The notes under the pieces: generated by a model
Database searches by the model: none
What the model was told of the DNA's origin: nothing
What the model saw: the letters and a program-made list of their open reading frames with translations, nothing else
Translations under genes and position numbers: made by a program
Shown here: one piece after another, positions 51,289 to 59,607 of the stretch
Layout: each line of letters begins with the position of its first letter
Numbering within the stretch: the first letter of the stretch is position 1
Assembly (NCBI GenBank): GCA_001298575.1
Contig: LJCV01000248.1
Location: 21,817-85,816, forward strand
Length of the DNA stretch: 64,000 nt
Source of the DNA: Actinobacteria bacterium OK074
GTDB lineage: Bacteria > Actinomycetota > Actinomycetes > Streptomycetales > Streptomycetaceae
Reading direction: 5' to 3'

Positions 51289-52146
51289 TCAGTCCAAGGT
51301 GGTTGGTGTTCGGCCCGGCTTGTGCCAGATCCTGATCTCGGTCGGTGGGAGGTGTTCGGCGAACAGGCCGTCGGGAGACGCCCGGTGGAGTTCCGCCCGC
51401 AGGTCGCGTTCGAAGTCCGGCAGCCGCTCGCCGAAGAGGTGGGGCGCGGAGCCAGAGTTGGAGAACACCCGGGCCACGAGGTCGTCCGCCGTACGGGTCA
51501 GCACCTGTCCGGCGGGCACGACATGCCGCTTGGGGGGTTCGAAACCGGCCCGGACCAGGACGAGTTCCTCACCGCCCGGGGTGCCGTACGGGAGCGTGCC
51601 CCGGCCCGCGCGGCGGACCGGGCCCAGGTAGCGGCGCACCAGTTCGCCGATCCGGTCGCCGGGCGGAGCGGGGTACGGCAGCGGCCCCGGCTCCGCCGGC
51701 GGGTCCTTCAGGTCGCTGATCTGCACGAACGCGCCGCCCGGCGGCAGCATGTCCCGTACGGTGGCGGCGACTTGGTCGCGGTCGGTCCAGTGGAAGGACT
51801 GGGCGAACACCACGGCGTCGAACTGGCCCAGCCCCGCCGGGAGTTCCTCCGCGCGGGCGGTCACCCACCGCGCGTTGGCCACCCCGCGGCGTGCGGCTTG
51901 CCGGGCGGCCTCCGCCAGCATGTCCTCGTCCGGGTCGACGCCGACCACCTCGGTGACATGGGGCGCGACCGCGAGCGCCACGGTGCCCGGGCCGCAGCCG
52001 ACGTCGAGCAGCCGCCCCCGGCCGTCGAACCCGAGGGCGGCGGCCAGCACGTCGGCGAAGCCGGGCGCGTACGGCAGTCGGCCGCGTTCGTAGTGGGCGG
52101 CACTGCCCTGGAAGAGGGTGCGGTCCCACTGCCAGCCTTCGGGCAT
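51289..52146 (-). CDS. Class I SAM-dependent methyltransferase (UbiE/Methyltransf_11-like)
   Basis: The 285-residue protein has the SAM motif LLDVGCGPGTVALAV, VVGVDPDEDMLAEA and AQSFHWTDRD, the last typical of a family acting on small molecules. The target is unknown. GAGGAGCC lies before the ATG. It converges on the TauD gene and is the right-hand edge of the likely terpenoid locus, though it may be independent. Confidence 0.87.
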   Translation of the reverse strand: MPEGWQWDRTLFQGSAAHYERGRLPYAPGFADVLAAALGFDGRGRLLDVGCGPGTVALAVAPHVTEVVGVDPDEDMLAEAARQAARRGVANARWVTARAEELPAGLGQFDAVVFAQSFHWTDRDQVAATVRDMLPPGGAFVQISDLKDPPAEPGPLPYPAPPGDRIGELVRRYLGPVRRAGRGTLPYGTPGGEELVLVRAGFEPPKRHVVPAGQVLTRTADDLVARVFSNSGSAPHLFGERLPDFERDLRAELHRASPDGLFAEHLPPTEIRIWHKPGRTPTTLD

Positions 52147-52256
52147 CCGAATCCGGCTCCTCTGCTCTGCTCTGCTCGGTGCAGTGTCGGCGGATCCGGA
52201 CTCTACGGCGACAACGCGACCGATGCGTGCTCCTTATCTTCCCCCCACCTCACTCC

Positions 52257-53390
52257 TCACGCGGCCACCCCGGCCCCCCGTTCACCCCCGTCCCGGTGGA
52301 TCGGCGTCCCCGAGCCGGTCAGCGGGACGCCGGTGCCGCCGCGCCGGGCGGCGACGATCTCCGCCGCGATGGACAGGGCGGTCTCCTCGGGCGTGCGGGC
52401 CCCGAGGTCGAGGCCGATCGGGGACCGCAGCCGGGCCAACTCCCGTTCCGTGAGCCCGGCTTCGCGCAGCCGCCGGTCGCGGTCGGCGTGGGTGCGGCGC
52501 GAACCCATCGCGCCGACGAACGCGACCGGCAGCCGCAGGGCCGCGGTCAGCAGCGGGATGTCGAACTTGGCGTCGTGGGTCAGGACGCACAGGACGCTGC
52601 GGCCGTCGGTCACGGTGCGCCGCAGGTAGCGGTGCGGCCAGTCGACGACGATGTCGTCGGCGTCGGGGAAGCGGGCCCGGGTGGCGAAGACGGGCCGGGC
52701 GTCGCACACGGTGACGTGGTAGCCGAGGAACTTGCCCGCGCGCACCAGCGCCGCCGCGAAGTCGACCGCGCCGAACACGATCATGCGGGGCGCGGGCACG
52801 CTGGACTCCACCAGCAGCGTGAGCCCGCCGGGGCAGTGCGAGCCGTCCGCGGAGAGGCCGACGGTGCCGGTGCGGCCGGTGTCCAGCAGCGCCCGGGCCT
52901 CGGCGACCGCCGTCCGGTCCAGGTCGGGGTGGCCGCCGAGGCCGCCGTCGTGGGAGCCGTCGGGGCGGACCAGCAGGGCGCGGCCGAGGAGTGCGGCCGG
53001 GCCCCGCACCACCCGGGCGAGGGCGGCCGGTTCGCCGCGGGCGGCGGTCGTCAGGGCGGCGCGGAACACCGGGTCGCGGGCCGGGACCGGGGTGACGAGG
53101 ATGTCGATGACGCCGCCGCAGGTGAGGCCGACGGCGAAGGCGTCCTCGTCGCTGTAGCCGAACCGTTCGAGGACGGGGGTGCCGTCCTGGAGCGCCTGGG
53201 CGCACAGTTCGTAGACCGCGCCCTCCACGCAGCCGCCGGAGACCGAGCCGATGACCGTGCCCGCGCTGTCGACGGCGAGGGCGGCGCCGGGACCGCGCGG
53301 GGCGCTGCCGCCGACGGAGACGACGGTGGCGACGGCGAACTCCCGTCCCTCCTCGGCCCATTGGAGCAGTTCGCAGGCGATGTCAAGCAC
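52257..53390 (-). CDS. XdhC/CoxI-type molybdenum hydroxylase maturation protein
   Basis: The 377-residue protein has the XdhC_CoxI domain (GSVSGGCVEGAVYELC with the conserved Cys) and a C-terminal Rossmann domain (GAVDFAAALVRAGKFLGYHV). XdhC proteins bind molybdenum cofactor, aid its sulfuration and insert it into xanthine-dehydrogenase-family enzymes. The GTG start overlaps the Moco-subunit gene by 8 bases. It is the last gene of the aldehyde oxidoreductase operon. Confidence 0.9.
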   Translation of the reverse strand: MLDIACELLQWAEEGREFAVATVVSVGGSAPRGPGAALAVDSAGTVIGSVSGGCVEGAVYELCAQALQDGTPVLERFGYSDEDAFAVGLTCGGVIDILVTPVPARDPVFRAALTTAARGEPAALARVVRGPAALLGRALLVRPDGSHDGGLGGHPDLDRTAVAEARALLDTGRTGTVGLSADGSHCPGGLTLLVESSVPAPRMIVFGAVDFAAALVRAGKFLGYHVTVCDARPVFATRARFPDADDIVVDWPHRYLRRTVTDGRSVLCVLTHDAKFDIPLLTAALRLPVAFVGAMGSRRTHADRDRRLREAGLTERELARLRSPIGLDLGARTPEETALSIAAEIVAARRGGTGVPLTGSGTPIHRDGGERGAGVAA

Positions 53391-55500
53391 GTGCGGCTCC
53401 CGCGAGCAGGACGCGGTCGGGGCGGATGGGCAGCCGGCGGTGGCGTACGCCGGTGGCGTGCCAGACGGCGTTGGCAATCGCGGCCGCGGCGCCCACGATG
53501 CCGACCTCGCCGATGCCCTTGATGCCGACCGGGTCGTCCGGGTCCGGATCGTCGACCCAGTCCGCCTCGATCGCCGGGACGTCGGCGTGCGCGGCCACGT
53601 GGTAGCTCGCGAGGTCGGCGCCGTAGTGGCCGCCGCTGGCCCGGTCGCGGACGGCCTCCTCGTGCAGGGCCATGGAGATGCCCCAGGTCATGCCGCCGAC
53701 CAACTGGTTGCGTGCGGTCAGCGGGTTGACGATCCGGCCCGCGGCGAAGATGCCCAGCATCCGCCGCACGCGCACCTCGCCGGTGCCGGTGTCCACCGCG
53801 ACCTCGGCGAACTGGGCGCCGTAGGCGTGCCGTTCGCGCTGGGCGAGGGCGCCGATGGCCTCGGTGGTGTCCGAGCGGACCGTGATCCCCTCCGGCGGAA
53901 CGGCGGTCGCGAGGGCGAGGCGTTCGCGCAGTCCGGCGGCGGCGATGGTGATCGCCCAGGCCCAGGAGCGGGTGCCGGAGGAGCCGCCCGCGATGGATCC
54001 GGGCCCGAAGTCGCTGTCCCCGATGCGCACTCGGACGCGGCCTGGTGCCGTCTCCAGCGCGTCGGCGGCGATCAGGGTGAGCGCGGTCAGCGCGCCGGTG
54101 CCGATGTCCGCCGCGGTGATCCGCACGGTGAAGGTGCCGTCGGCCTCCGCCGTGATGGCCGCCGTGGACGGCATCGCCATGGCGGGGAAGGAGGCCGCCG
54201 CCGTGCCGGTGCCCAGCAGCCAGCGTCCGTCGCGGCGCAGTCCGGGGCGCGGGTCCCGGTCCGCCCAGCCGAACCGGCGGGCGCCCTCCCGGAAGCAGGT
54301 GATCAACTGCCGCCCGCCGAACGGCAGTCCGGAGACCGGGCCCACCTCGGGCTCGTTGCGCACCCGCAGTTCGACCGGGTCGGTGCCGGTCCGCTCGGCG
54401 AGTTCGTCCAGCGCCGACTCCAGCGCGAACGACCCCGGTGCCTCGCCCGGCGCGCGCATCCACGTCGGGGTGGGCACGTCGAGCCGGACGACCCGGTTGG
54501 CGGTGTGGTGGGCCTCGGCGTCGTACATCGTGCGGCCCACACCCGCGCCGGGTTCGACGAAGTCGTGCACGGTCGAGGTGAGGCTCAGGCAGTCGTGCTC
54601 CAGGACGCGCAGCCGTCCGTCGGGGTCGGCGCCGAGCCGGACGCGCTGGGCGGTCGGGCTGCGGTAGCCGGCCAGCGAGAACATCTGACGGCGCGTCAAC
54701 ACGACGCGGACCGGGCGCCGGAGGGCGGTCGCAGCCATCACGGCGGCCACCTGGTGGGCGCGCAGCCCCTTGCTGCCGAAGCCGCCGCCGACGTGCTCGG
54801 AGCGCACCCGCACCGACTCCGGATCCAGGGAGAAGAGTTTGGCGAGTTCGTTCGCGACCCAGGTGCTGCCCTGGTTGGAGTCGACGAGTTCGAGCCGCCC
54901 GCCCTCCCAGCGGGCCGTCGCCGCGTGCGGTTCCATCGGGTTGTGGTGCTCTTCCGGCGTGCTGTACTCGGCGTCCACGACAACGGCGGACGCGGCGAGT
55001 TGGGCTTCCAGGTCGCCCTTCTCCACGACCGCGGGCATGTGGCCGTCCAGCCCGTGGGCGTCGGTGCGCCCGCCGGAGAAGTCGACGTCGTGCGGCTCCT
55101 GTTCGTACGTCACGACGAGCGATTCGGCTGCTTCCCTGGCCTGTTCGGAGGTCTCCGCGACGACCAGCGCGACGGGCCAGCCCATGAACGGCACCCGGTC
55201 GTGCTGGAAGACGGCGAGGGTCGGGTCCGGGGTTCCCAGCAGCCCGACGTAACCGGCGTCCACGCGCGGGGCGTTGCCGTGGTGCAGGACCGCGAGCACG
55301 CCCGGCATGGCGAGCACGGGGGCGGTGTCCACCGCACTGATCCGGCCGCGGGCGACGGTGGACAACACCAGCCAGCCGTGGGCGAGTTCGGCGAAGGGGA
55401 TCTCTCCGGCGTAGCGGGCGGCGCCGGTGACCTTGGCACGGCCGTCGATCCGGGTGCGGGCGGTACCGACGACGCCCTTGAGAGGTGTGGCGGTGCTCAT
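53383..55500 (-). CDS. Molybdopterin-binding large subunit of aldehyde oxidoreductase (PaoC/YagR-like)
   Basis: The 705-residue protein has the two Moco-subunit domains of the xanthine dehydrogenase superfamily: RIDGRAKVTGAARYAGEIPF, EEHHNPMEPHAATARW, VGGGFGSKG, and the catalytic Glu (about 665) in VGIKGIGEVG. With the two next genes it forms a three-subunit enzyme that oxidises aldehydes or N-heterocycles with water as oxygen donor. Similarity of the FAD subunit to PaoB points to aldehydes. ATG overlaps the FAD-subunit stop (ATGA). Confidence 0.9.
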   Translation of the reverse strand: MSTATPLKGVVGTARTRIDGRAKVTGAARYAGEIPFAELAHGWLVLSTVARGRISAVDTAPVLAMPGVLAVLHHGNAPRVDAGYVGLLGTPDPTLAVFQHDRVPFMGWPVALVVAETSEQAREAAESLVVTYEQEPHDVDFSGGRTDAHGLDGHMPAVVEKGDLEAQLAASAVVVDAEYSTPEEHHNPMEPHAATARWEGGRLELVDSNQGSTWVANELAKLFSLDPESVRVRSEHVGGGFGSKGLRAHQVAAVMAATALRRPVRVVLTRRQMFSLAGYRSPTAQRVRLGADPDGRLRVLEHDCLSLTSTVHDFVEPGAGVGRTMYDAEAHHTANRVVRLDVPTPTWMRAPGEAPGSFALESALDELAERTGTDPVELRVRNEPEVGPVSGLPFGGRQLITCFREGARRFGWADRDPRPGLRRDGRWLLGTGTAAASFPAMAMPSTAAITAEADGTFTVRITAADIGTGALTALTLIAADALETAPGRVRVRIGDSDFGPGSIAGGSSGTRSWAWAITIAAAGLRERLALATAVPPEGITVRSDTTEAIGALAQRERHAYGAQFAEVAVDTGTGEVRVRRMLGIFAAGRIVNPLTARNQLVGGMTWGISMALHEEAVRDRASGGHYGADLASYHVAAHADVPAIEADWVDDPDPDDPVGIKGIGEVGIVGAAAAIANAVWHATGVRHRRLPIRPDRVLLAGAARA

Positions 55501-56489
55501 CGGGCAGCCTCCTCGGCGAGTTCGGTCAGGACGGCCACGACGAGGTTGCGCAGCAGCGGCACCTTGTACGTGTTGTGCGGCAGGGGCCGCGCGGCGGCGA
55601 GTTCGGCGTCCAGCGCGGCGGCGAAGGACTCGGCGTCGGCGCTCGCCCCGGTCAGCGCCCGTTCGGCGGTCCGGGCCCGCCACGGCCGGGACGCGACCGC
55701 CCCGAACGCCAGCCGTACGTCGTGGACGGTCCCGTCGCGGACGTCGAGCGCGGCGGCGACCGAGCCGATCGCGAAGGCGTACGAGGCCCGTTCGCGCACC
55801 TTCCGGTAGCGGGAGTTGACGGCGGCGGGAGTCGGCGGCAGACGTACGCCGGTGATCAGCGCCCCCGGCGGCAGCGCGGTCTCCCGGTGCGGGGTGTCCC
55901 CCACCGGCAGATAGAACTCCTCCAGCGGCAACTCCCCCGGCCCGTCCGCCGTTTCGTACCCGACGACGGCGTCGAACGCGGCCAGGGCCACGCCCATGTC
56001 CGAGGGGTGGACGGCGGCGCAGTGGCCGGAGGCGCCGAGGATCGCGTGGTTGTGGTGCTCGCCCCCGATGGCGGGACAACCGCTGCCGGGGACACGCTTG
56101 TTGCAGGGTTGGGTGACGTCGGCGAAGTAGCCGCAACGGGTGCGCTGGAGCAGGTTGCCGCCGACGGTGGCCATGTTGCGCAGCTGCCCGGAGGCGCCCG
56201 CGAGCACGGCCTGGGCCAACGCCGGGTAGCGGAGCCGGACTTCGGGGTGGGCGGCGAGTTCGCTGTTGGTGACGGTCGCGCCGATGCGCAGTCCGCCGTC
56301 GTCCGTCGACTCGATGCGGCCCAGGGGCAGTTCGCGGACGTCGACGAGGTTCGCGGGGCGCTCGACGCCGGTCTTCATCAGGTCGACGAGGTTGGTGCCG
56401 CCGCCGAGGAACCGGGCGTCCGGGTCGGCGCCGAGCAGTGCGAGGGCACCGGAGACGTCGTGGGCCCGCTCGTATCCGAACTCCTTCAT
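55497..56489 (-). CDS. FAD-binding subunit with extra 4Fe-4S loop (PaoB/YagS-like)
   Basis: The 330-residue protein has the FAD loops FLGGGTNLVDLMKTG and ATVGGNLLQRTRCGYF, then a Cys-rich insertion with CNKRVPGSGCPAIGG. Cys119, 129, 138 and 157 match the pattern that binds a [4Fe-4S] cluster in the E. coli aldehyde oxidoreductase PaoB and is absent in true xanthine dehydrogenases. It passes electrons from the Moco subunit to an acceptor. Start and stop overlap neighbouring genes by 4 bases. Confidence 0.9.
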   Translation of the reverse strand: MKEFGYERAHDVSGALALLGADPDARFLGGGTNLVDLMKTGVERPANLVDVRELPLGRIESTDDGGLRIGATVTNSELAAHPEVRLRYPALAQAVLAGASGQLRNMATVGGNLLQRTRCGYFADVTQPCNKRVPGSGCPAIGGEHHNHAILGASGHCAAVHPSDMGVALAAFDAVVGYETADGPGELPLEEFYLPVGDTPHRETALPPGALITGVRLPPTPAAVNSRYRKVRERASYAFAIGSVAAALDVRDGTVHDVRLAFGAVASRPWRARTAERALTGASADAESFAAALDAELAAARPLPHNTYKVPLLRNLVVAVLTELAEEAAR

Positions 56490-57130
56490 GCCGCCGCCTC
56501 CGTGGACCCGGTGTCCGACAGGGGCGACTCGGCGGCAGGGACGGGCAACTCGGCGTCCGGGAAGGGTGGTTCGGGGGCGGGCACCGGCTGTCCGGTGGCC
56601 GACCGTACCGCCGCCGCGCGGGCCACCGCCTGGACGATGGACACGTACGCGCCGCAGCGGCACAGGTTGCCGCTCATCCGTTCCCGGATCTCGGCCGCGG
56701 TCAAGGGTGGTGGTCCCGCCTCGGGTCGGATGTCGTCGGTGACGGCGCTCGGCCAGCCCGCCGCGTGTTCCTCGATCACCGCGACCGCCGAACAGATCTG
56801 CCCGGGGGTGCAGTAGCCGCACTGGTAGCCGTCCAGATCGAGGAACGCCTGTTGCACCGGGTGGAGTTGACCGTCGTCGGCGAGTCCCTCGACGGTGGTG
56901 ATCTCACGTCCCTCGGCCGCTACCGCCAGCTGGAGACAGGAGACGGTGCGGCGGCCGTCGAGCAGGACGGTGCACGCGCCGCACTGGCCCTGGTCGCAGC
57001 CCTTCTTCGTACCGGTCAGGTCGAGGCGCTCGCGCAGGGCGTCGAGCAGGGTCGTGCGGTGGTCGACGGTCAGCGGGTACTTCTCGCCGTTGATGTTCAG
57101 GGTGACGGGGCTGGACGTCGAACGGGACAT
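56486..57130 (-). CDS. 2Fe-2S subunit of the aldehyde oxidoreductase (PaoA/YagT-like)
   Basis: The 214-residue protein has a plant-type ferredoxin domain (GCDQGQCGACTVLLDG and a later Cys) and a helical [2Fe-2S] domain (GYQCGYCTPGQ, GNLCRCGAY). Unlike E. coli PaoA it has no twin-arginine signal, so the enzyme stays in the cytoplasm. The last 45 residues are Pro/Ala-rich. AGAAGG precedes the ATG. It is the first gene of the operon and is divergent from a TetR regulator. Confidence 0.92.
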   Translation of the reverse strand: MSRSTSSPVTLNINGEKYPLTVDHRTTLLDALRERLDLTGTKKGCDQGQCGACTVLLDGRRTVSCLQLAVAAEGREITTVEGLADDGQLHPVQQAFLDLDGYQCGYCTPGQICSAVAVIEEHAAGWPSAVTDDIRPEAGPPPLTAAEIRERMSGNLCRCGAYVSIVQAVARAAAVRSATGQPVPAPEPPFPDAELPVPAAESPLSDTGSTEAAA

Positions 57131-57412
57131 GATCGCCTTCTTTCGCGTGGATCTTGCGTGTGGATCTTTCGCGTGGGGCGGGTTCGTGGCACGGGTTCGC
57201 ACGAGGCGGGCGCTACGGAGGGCGGTTCGCTTCGAGCGGGTTCGCGGACAACGGTTCGTCAGAACGGCAGAGGTGGGCTCGCGTTGAGCGGAAGACGTCC
57301 GCGGACGTCGGCAGACGTCGGCGGACGTGCGCGAAGGGCTGGTGGAGAGGTGGTGGTAGTGAGCTCCCCGGTCTCCCCAACTGCCGTGTTCCCGGCTATG
57401 GTTGATCCAACC

Positions 57413-57424
57413 GGACAGCTGTCC
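57413..57424. promoter_or_regulatory. TetR operator, site 1
   Basis: GGACAGCTGTCC is a perfect palindrome. Its centre is 31 bases (about three helical turns) from that of site 2, so two dimers would bind the same DNA face. Confidence 0.75.
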
Positions 57425-57442
57425 ACTCACATGGAAACCTAA

Positions 57443-57456
57443 CGGACAGTTGTCCG
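57443..57456. promoter_or_regulatory. TetR operator, site 2
   Basis: CGGACA-GT-TGTCCG repeats the site 1 sequence with a changed centre and lies 45 bases before the TetR start. Confidence 0.75.
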
Positions 57457-57500
57457 CTTAGCAAGGCCCGGGCTCGTCCAGCAGCCCGCGAGGAGGACGC

Positions 57501-58088
57501 GTGCGAGACAAGAAGGACGCGCCGTTGCGCTCCGACGCACAGCGCAATCGCGAGCGCATCCTCGATGTGGCGCTGGAGGAGCTGACGCTCTGTGCGGACG
57601 CCCCGCTGAGCGCGATCGCCAGGAAGGCGGGCGTCGGACAGGGCACGTTCTACCGGAACTTCCCCAACCGCGAGGCGCTCGTCCTGGAGATCTACCGCCA
57701 CGAGATGCAGCAGGTCGCCGCCACCGCCGCGCGGCTGCTGGAGACCCGGCCGCCCGACCGGGCGCTGCGGGAGTGGATGGACCGCCTCGCCGGGTTCGCC
57801 ATGACCAAGGCGGGCCTCGCGGACGCGATCCGCCTCGCCCTCGGCGCGCCCAACAGCCCGGCGAAACCGTCGCCGACCCCGGTGGCCGAGGCGGCCGAAC
57901 TCCTGCTGCGTGCGGGCGAGGAGGCCGGAACCGTCCGCCCGGGTGTGACGGGGGACGACTTCCTCCTCGCCATCGCCGGGCTGTGGCAGCTGGACCCCGA
58001 CGGGGACTGGCAGTCGCGCGCCACCCGCCTTCTGGACCTCGTCATGGACGGACTGCGGGCGGGGGCGTGGGGAGAGGCACACCGCTGA
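57501..58088 (+). CDS. TetR family transcriptional regulator
   Basis: The 195-residue protein has the TetR HTH (RNRERILDVALEELTLCADA, then AIARKAGVGQGTFYRNFPNREAL) and a helical ligand domain. AGGAGGACGC precedes the GTG start. It is divergent from the aldehyde oxidoreductase operon, with two GGACA/TGTCC palindromes between, so it probably represses the operon and itself until an aldehyde or related ligand binds. Confidence 0.92.
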   Translation: MRDKKDAPLRSDAQRNRERILDVALEELTLCADAPLSAIARKAGVGQGTFYRNFPNREALVLEIYRHEMQQVAATAARLLETRPPDRALREWMDRLAGFAMTKAGLADAIRLALGAPNSPAKPSPTPVAEAAELLLRAGEEAGTVRPGVTGDDFLLAIAGLWQLDPDGDWQSRATRLLDLVMDGLRAGAWGEAHR

Positions 58089-58677
58089 CCTCCGGCCGAC
58101 CGTATTCGGCTCCGACCGACCGGTAACCTCCGGCGCGGTTCAGCCGGTCGAACGGAGCCGAGGGCAGCCGCCTCCGGCGGCTTCCTGTTGGCCGGTTTGT
58201 ACGTGCGACCGCGACGAAATGGGTCGGTTCCTGCCGCTGTCGACCGCGGCCACCACCTGCGGACGCGTCTCGATTCCACCGGTCCGACCGGCACCGGGGC
58301 CACCCGCCCTCTTGACGACCACACCGTCGCCCCGACGCCAAATGTGCGCGAAGTGCCAGCTCAGCGCCTTGTTCGACGGGTCGACAGCAGACCGTCGAGA
58401 GCACGGCAACCGCCGCCTCCCGGCCATCTCCCGCACCCCGCCCCTGCCGGAGCGTGAAGCGTACGTAACTTCATGTGCAGGTGCGGGAACTGAGGGGAAT
58501 GCTTGATTCCATGCCTGCTTTCGCACAATCCGGATGTGGCAGTGGAGCCTCTTCCGACGTCGGCGCCCCGGCCGCGGGACCACGTACGGATCGGCTCTCG
58601 ACCTCGCCCCGCCGACCCGGCGGAACCGCGCACGAACTCGCGCCCGGCTCGGGCCCGTTACTCCTTGGAGCCTGCCC
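58089..58677. other. Noncoding stretch left of the transposase remnant
   Basis: The 589 bases show no frame with family-like features. The in-frame extension of the downstream remnant (ATG 58534) does not look like protein. The region may be a junction left by recombination; I see no terminal inverted repeat or target duplication. Confidence 0.35.
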
Positions 58678-59277
58678 ATGACGTGCCCGGACGCCCCGGC
58701 GGCCGAACCGTCCCGGACCGCCGTCCCCCCGGAGTTGGCCTGTGTCCGCGAGGACGCCGTGCGCGAGGCGCGGATCTGGGAGCGGCACATCATCGAGGTG
58801 GACACCGGCCTGCTCCCGGGCCGCCCCGAGGGCGCACCGCCCCGGCCCGGCTACGACCCCGCCCGGCACACCCTCGTCGAGCGATACCACGCCAAGGCCG
58901 CCGAGTTGAGCGGGTTGCTCGACAGCAGGGTGTCCTGGCACACCGTGCAGCGCAAGCGGCTGACCTACCGGGACCACGGGCTCTGGGGGCTCGTGGACAA
59001 GCGGAGAACCCGGACGAGGTCCCTGTACGGCCAGACCGATCCGCACGTGGTGGACCTGCTGCTCGATCTGGTCGAGCAACGGGCGGGCCGGCCGGGCATG
59101 ACGGCACGCGAGCTGTTCGCCCTGCTGCGGCACCGGGTGGGCGACGACAGTCCGGTCCCCGCGGAGCCCACGCTGTACAAGCTGCTGGCGCGACTGGGAA
59201 TCACGGTGGACCGGCAGCACGGTCCGGCCCGCATATGTTCACCAGAAATTCCCGGGCTCTCGCAGATTCCCCGATAA
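58678..59277 (+). pseudogene. Truncated transposase/integrase (N-terminal HTH part only)
   Basis: The 199-residue frame resembles the N-terminal part of Mu/TnsB-like Streptomyces transposases: VREARIWERHIIEVDTGLLP, then RPGYDPARHTLVERYHAKAA and VSWHTVQRKRLTYRDHGLWG, a helix-turn-helix arrangement ending in GLVDKRRTR. The DDE catalytic domain that should follow is absent: the frame stops after about 200 residues in unrelated sequence. GGAG precedes ATG 58678. It is most likely a decayed mobile element between the aldehyde-oxidoreductase operon and the NRPS locus. Confidence 0.55.
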
Positions 59278-59607
59278 TTTTCAGCGCATTCGCCGCACAC
59301 CCTCCGGAACACCAGTTCAGGGCGGCCCCCAGGAGATTGCGGACACCGAACGTGCGTCAATTCTCCGGATAACTGCCGCACCCTCCGGCAAAGCCAGAGG
59401 TAAAATTAAGTTGCACCCTCAAGTTCCCCTCTTGAGTTCTGCTGCACGGCTGCTAGCCTCAGTAGCGCCAGTCACTCGGGCCACTCACCAACCAAAATCC
59501 CCGGAGACCGTTCCCGAGAACTGCGTTCCCCTCTCCCCCATCCACCCCCAGACCCACGGTCTGCCGTCTTCATACGGCCGGCCGCTTCTCGCTGAAAGGG
59601 TGTAGAA
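59278..59607. promoter_or_regulatory. Leader and promoter region of the NRPS locus
   Basis: The 330 bases are AT-richer than the genes. A promoter and dyad are listed separately at 59418-59459. The leader from there to the thioesterase start is about 140 bases with no other clear element. Confidence 0.5.
59418..59459 (+). promoter_or_regulatory. Probable NRPS-operon promoter with overlapping dyad
   Basis: TTGAGT (59432-59437) and TAGCCT (59454-59459) are 16 bases apart. CTCAAG (59418-59423) and CTTGAG (59431-59436) form a 6-base inverted repeat covering the -35, a likely operator. Confidence 0.55.

Larger units (their letters stand above)
57131..57500. promoter_or_regulatory. Divergent control region of the aldehyde oxidoreductase operon and TetR gene
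   Basis: The 370 bases contain two operators (next entries), a 10-base periodic repeat at 57291-57330 (GACGTC/G recurring four times exactly every 10 bases) and repeats of TCGCGTGGATCTT near 57140-57170. No gene is present. Confidence 0.6.

Noticed and set aside
52257..57130. Naming the molybdenum operon a xanthine dehydrogenase linked to the purine permease at 28582.
   Set aside because: The 4Fe-4S loop in the FAD subunit fits PaoABC-type aldehyde oxidoreductases, and the permease lies 24 kb away with no shared operator seen.
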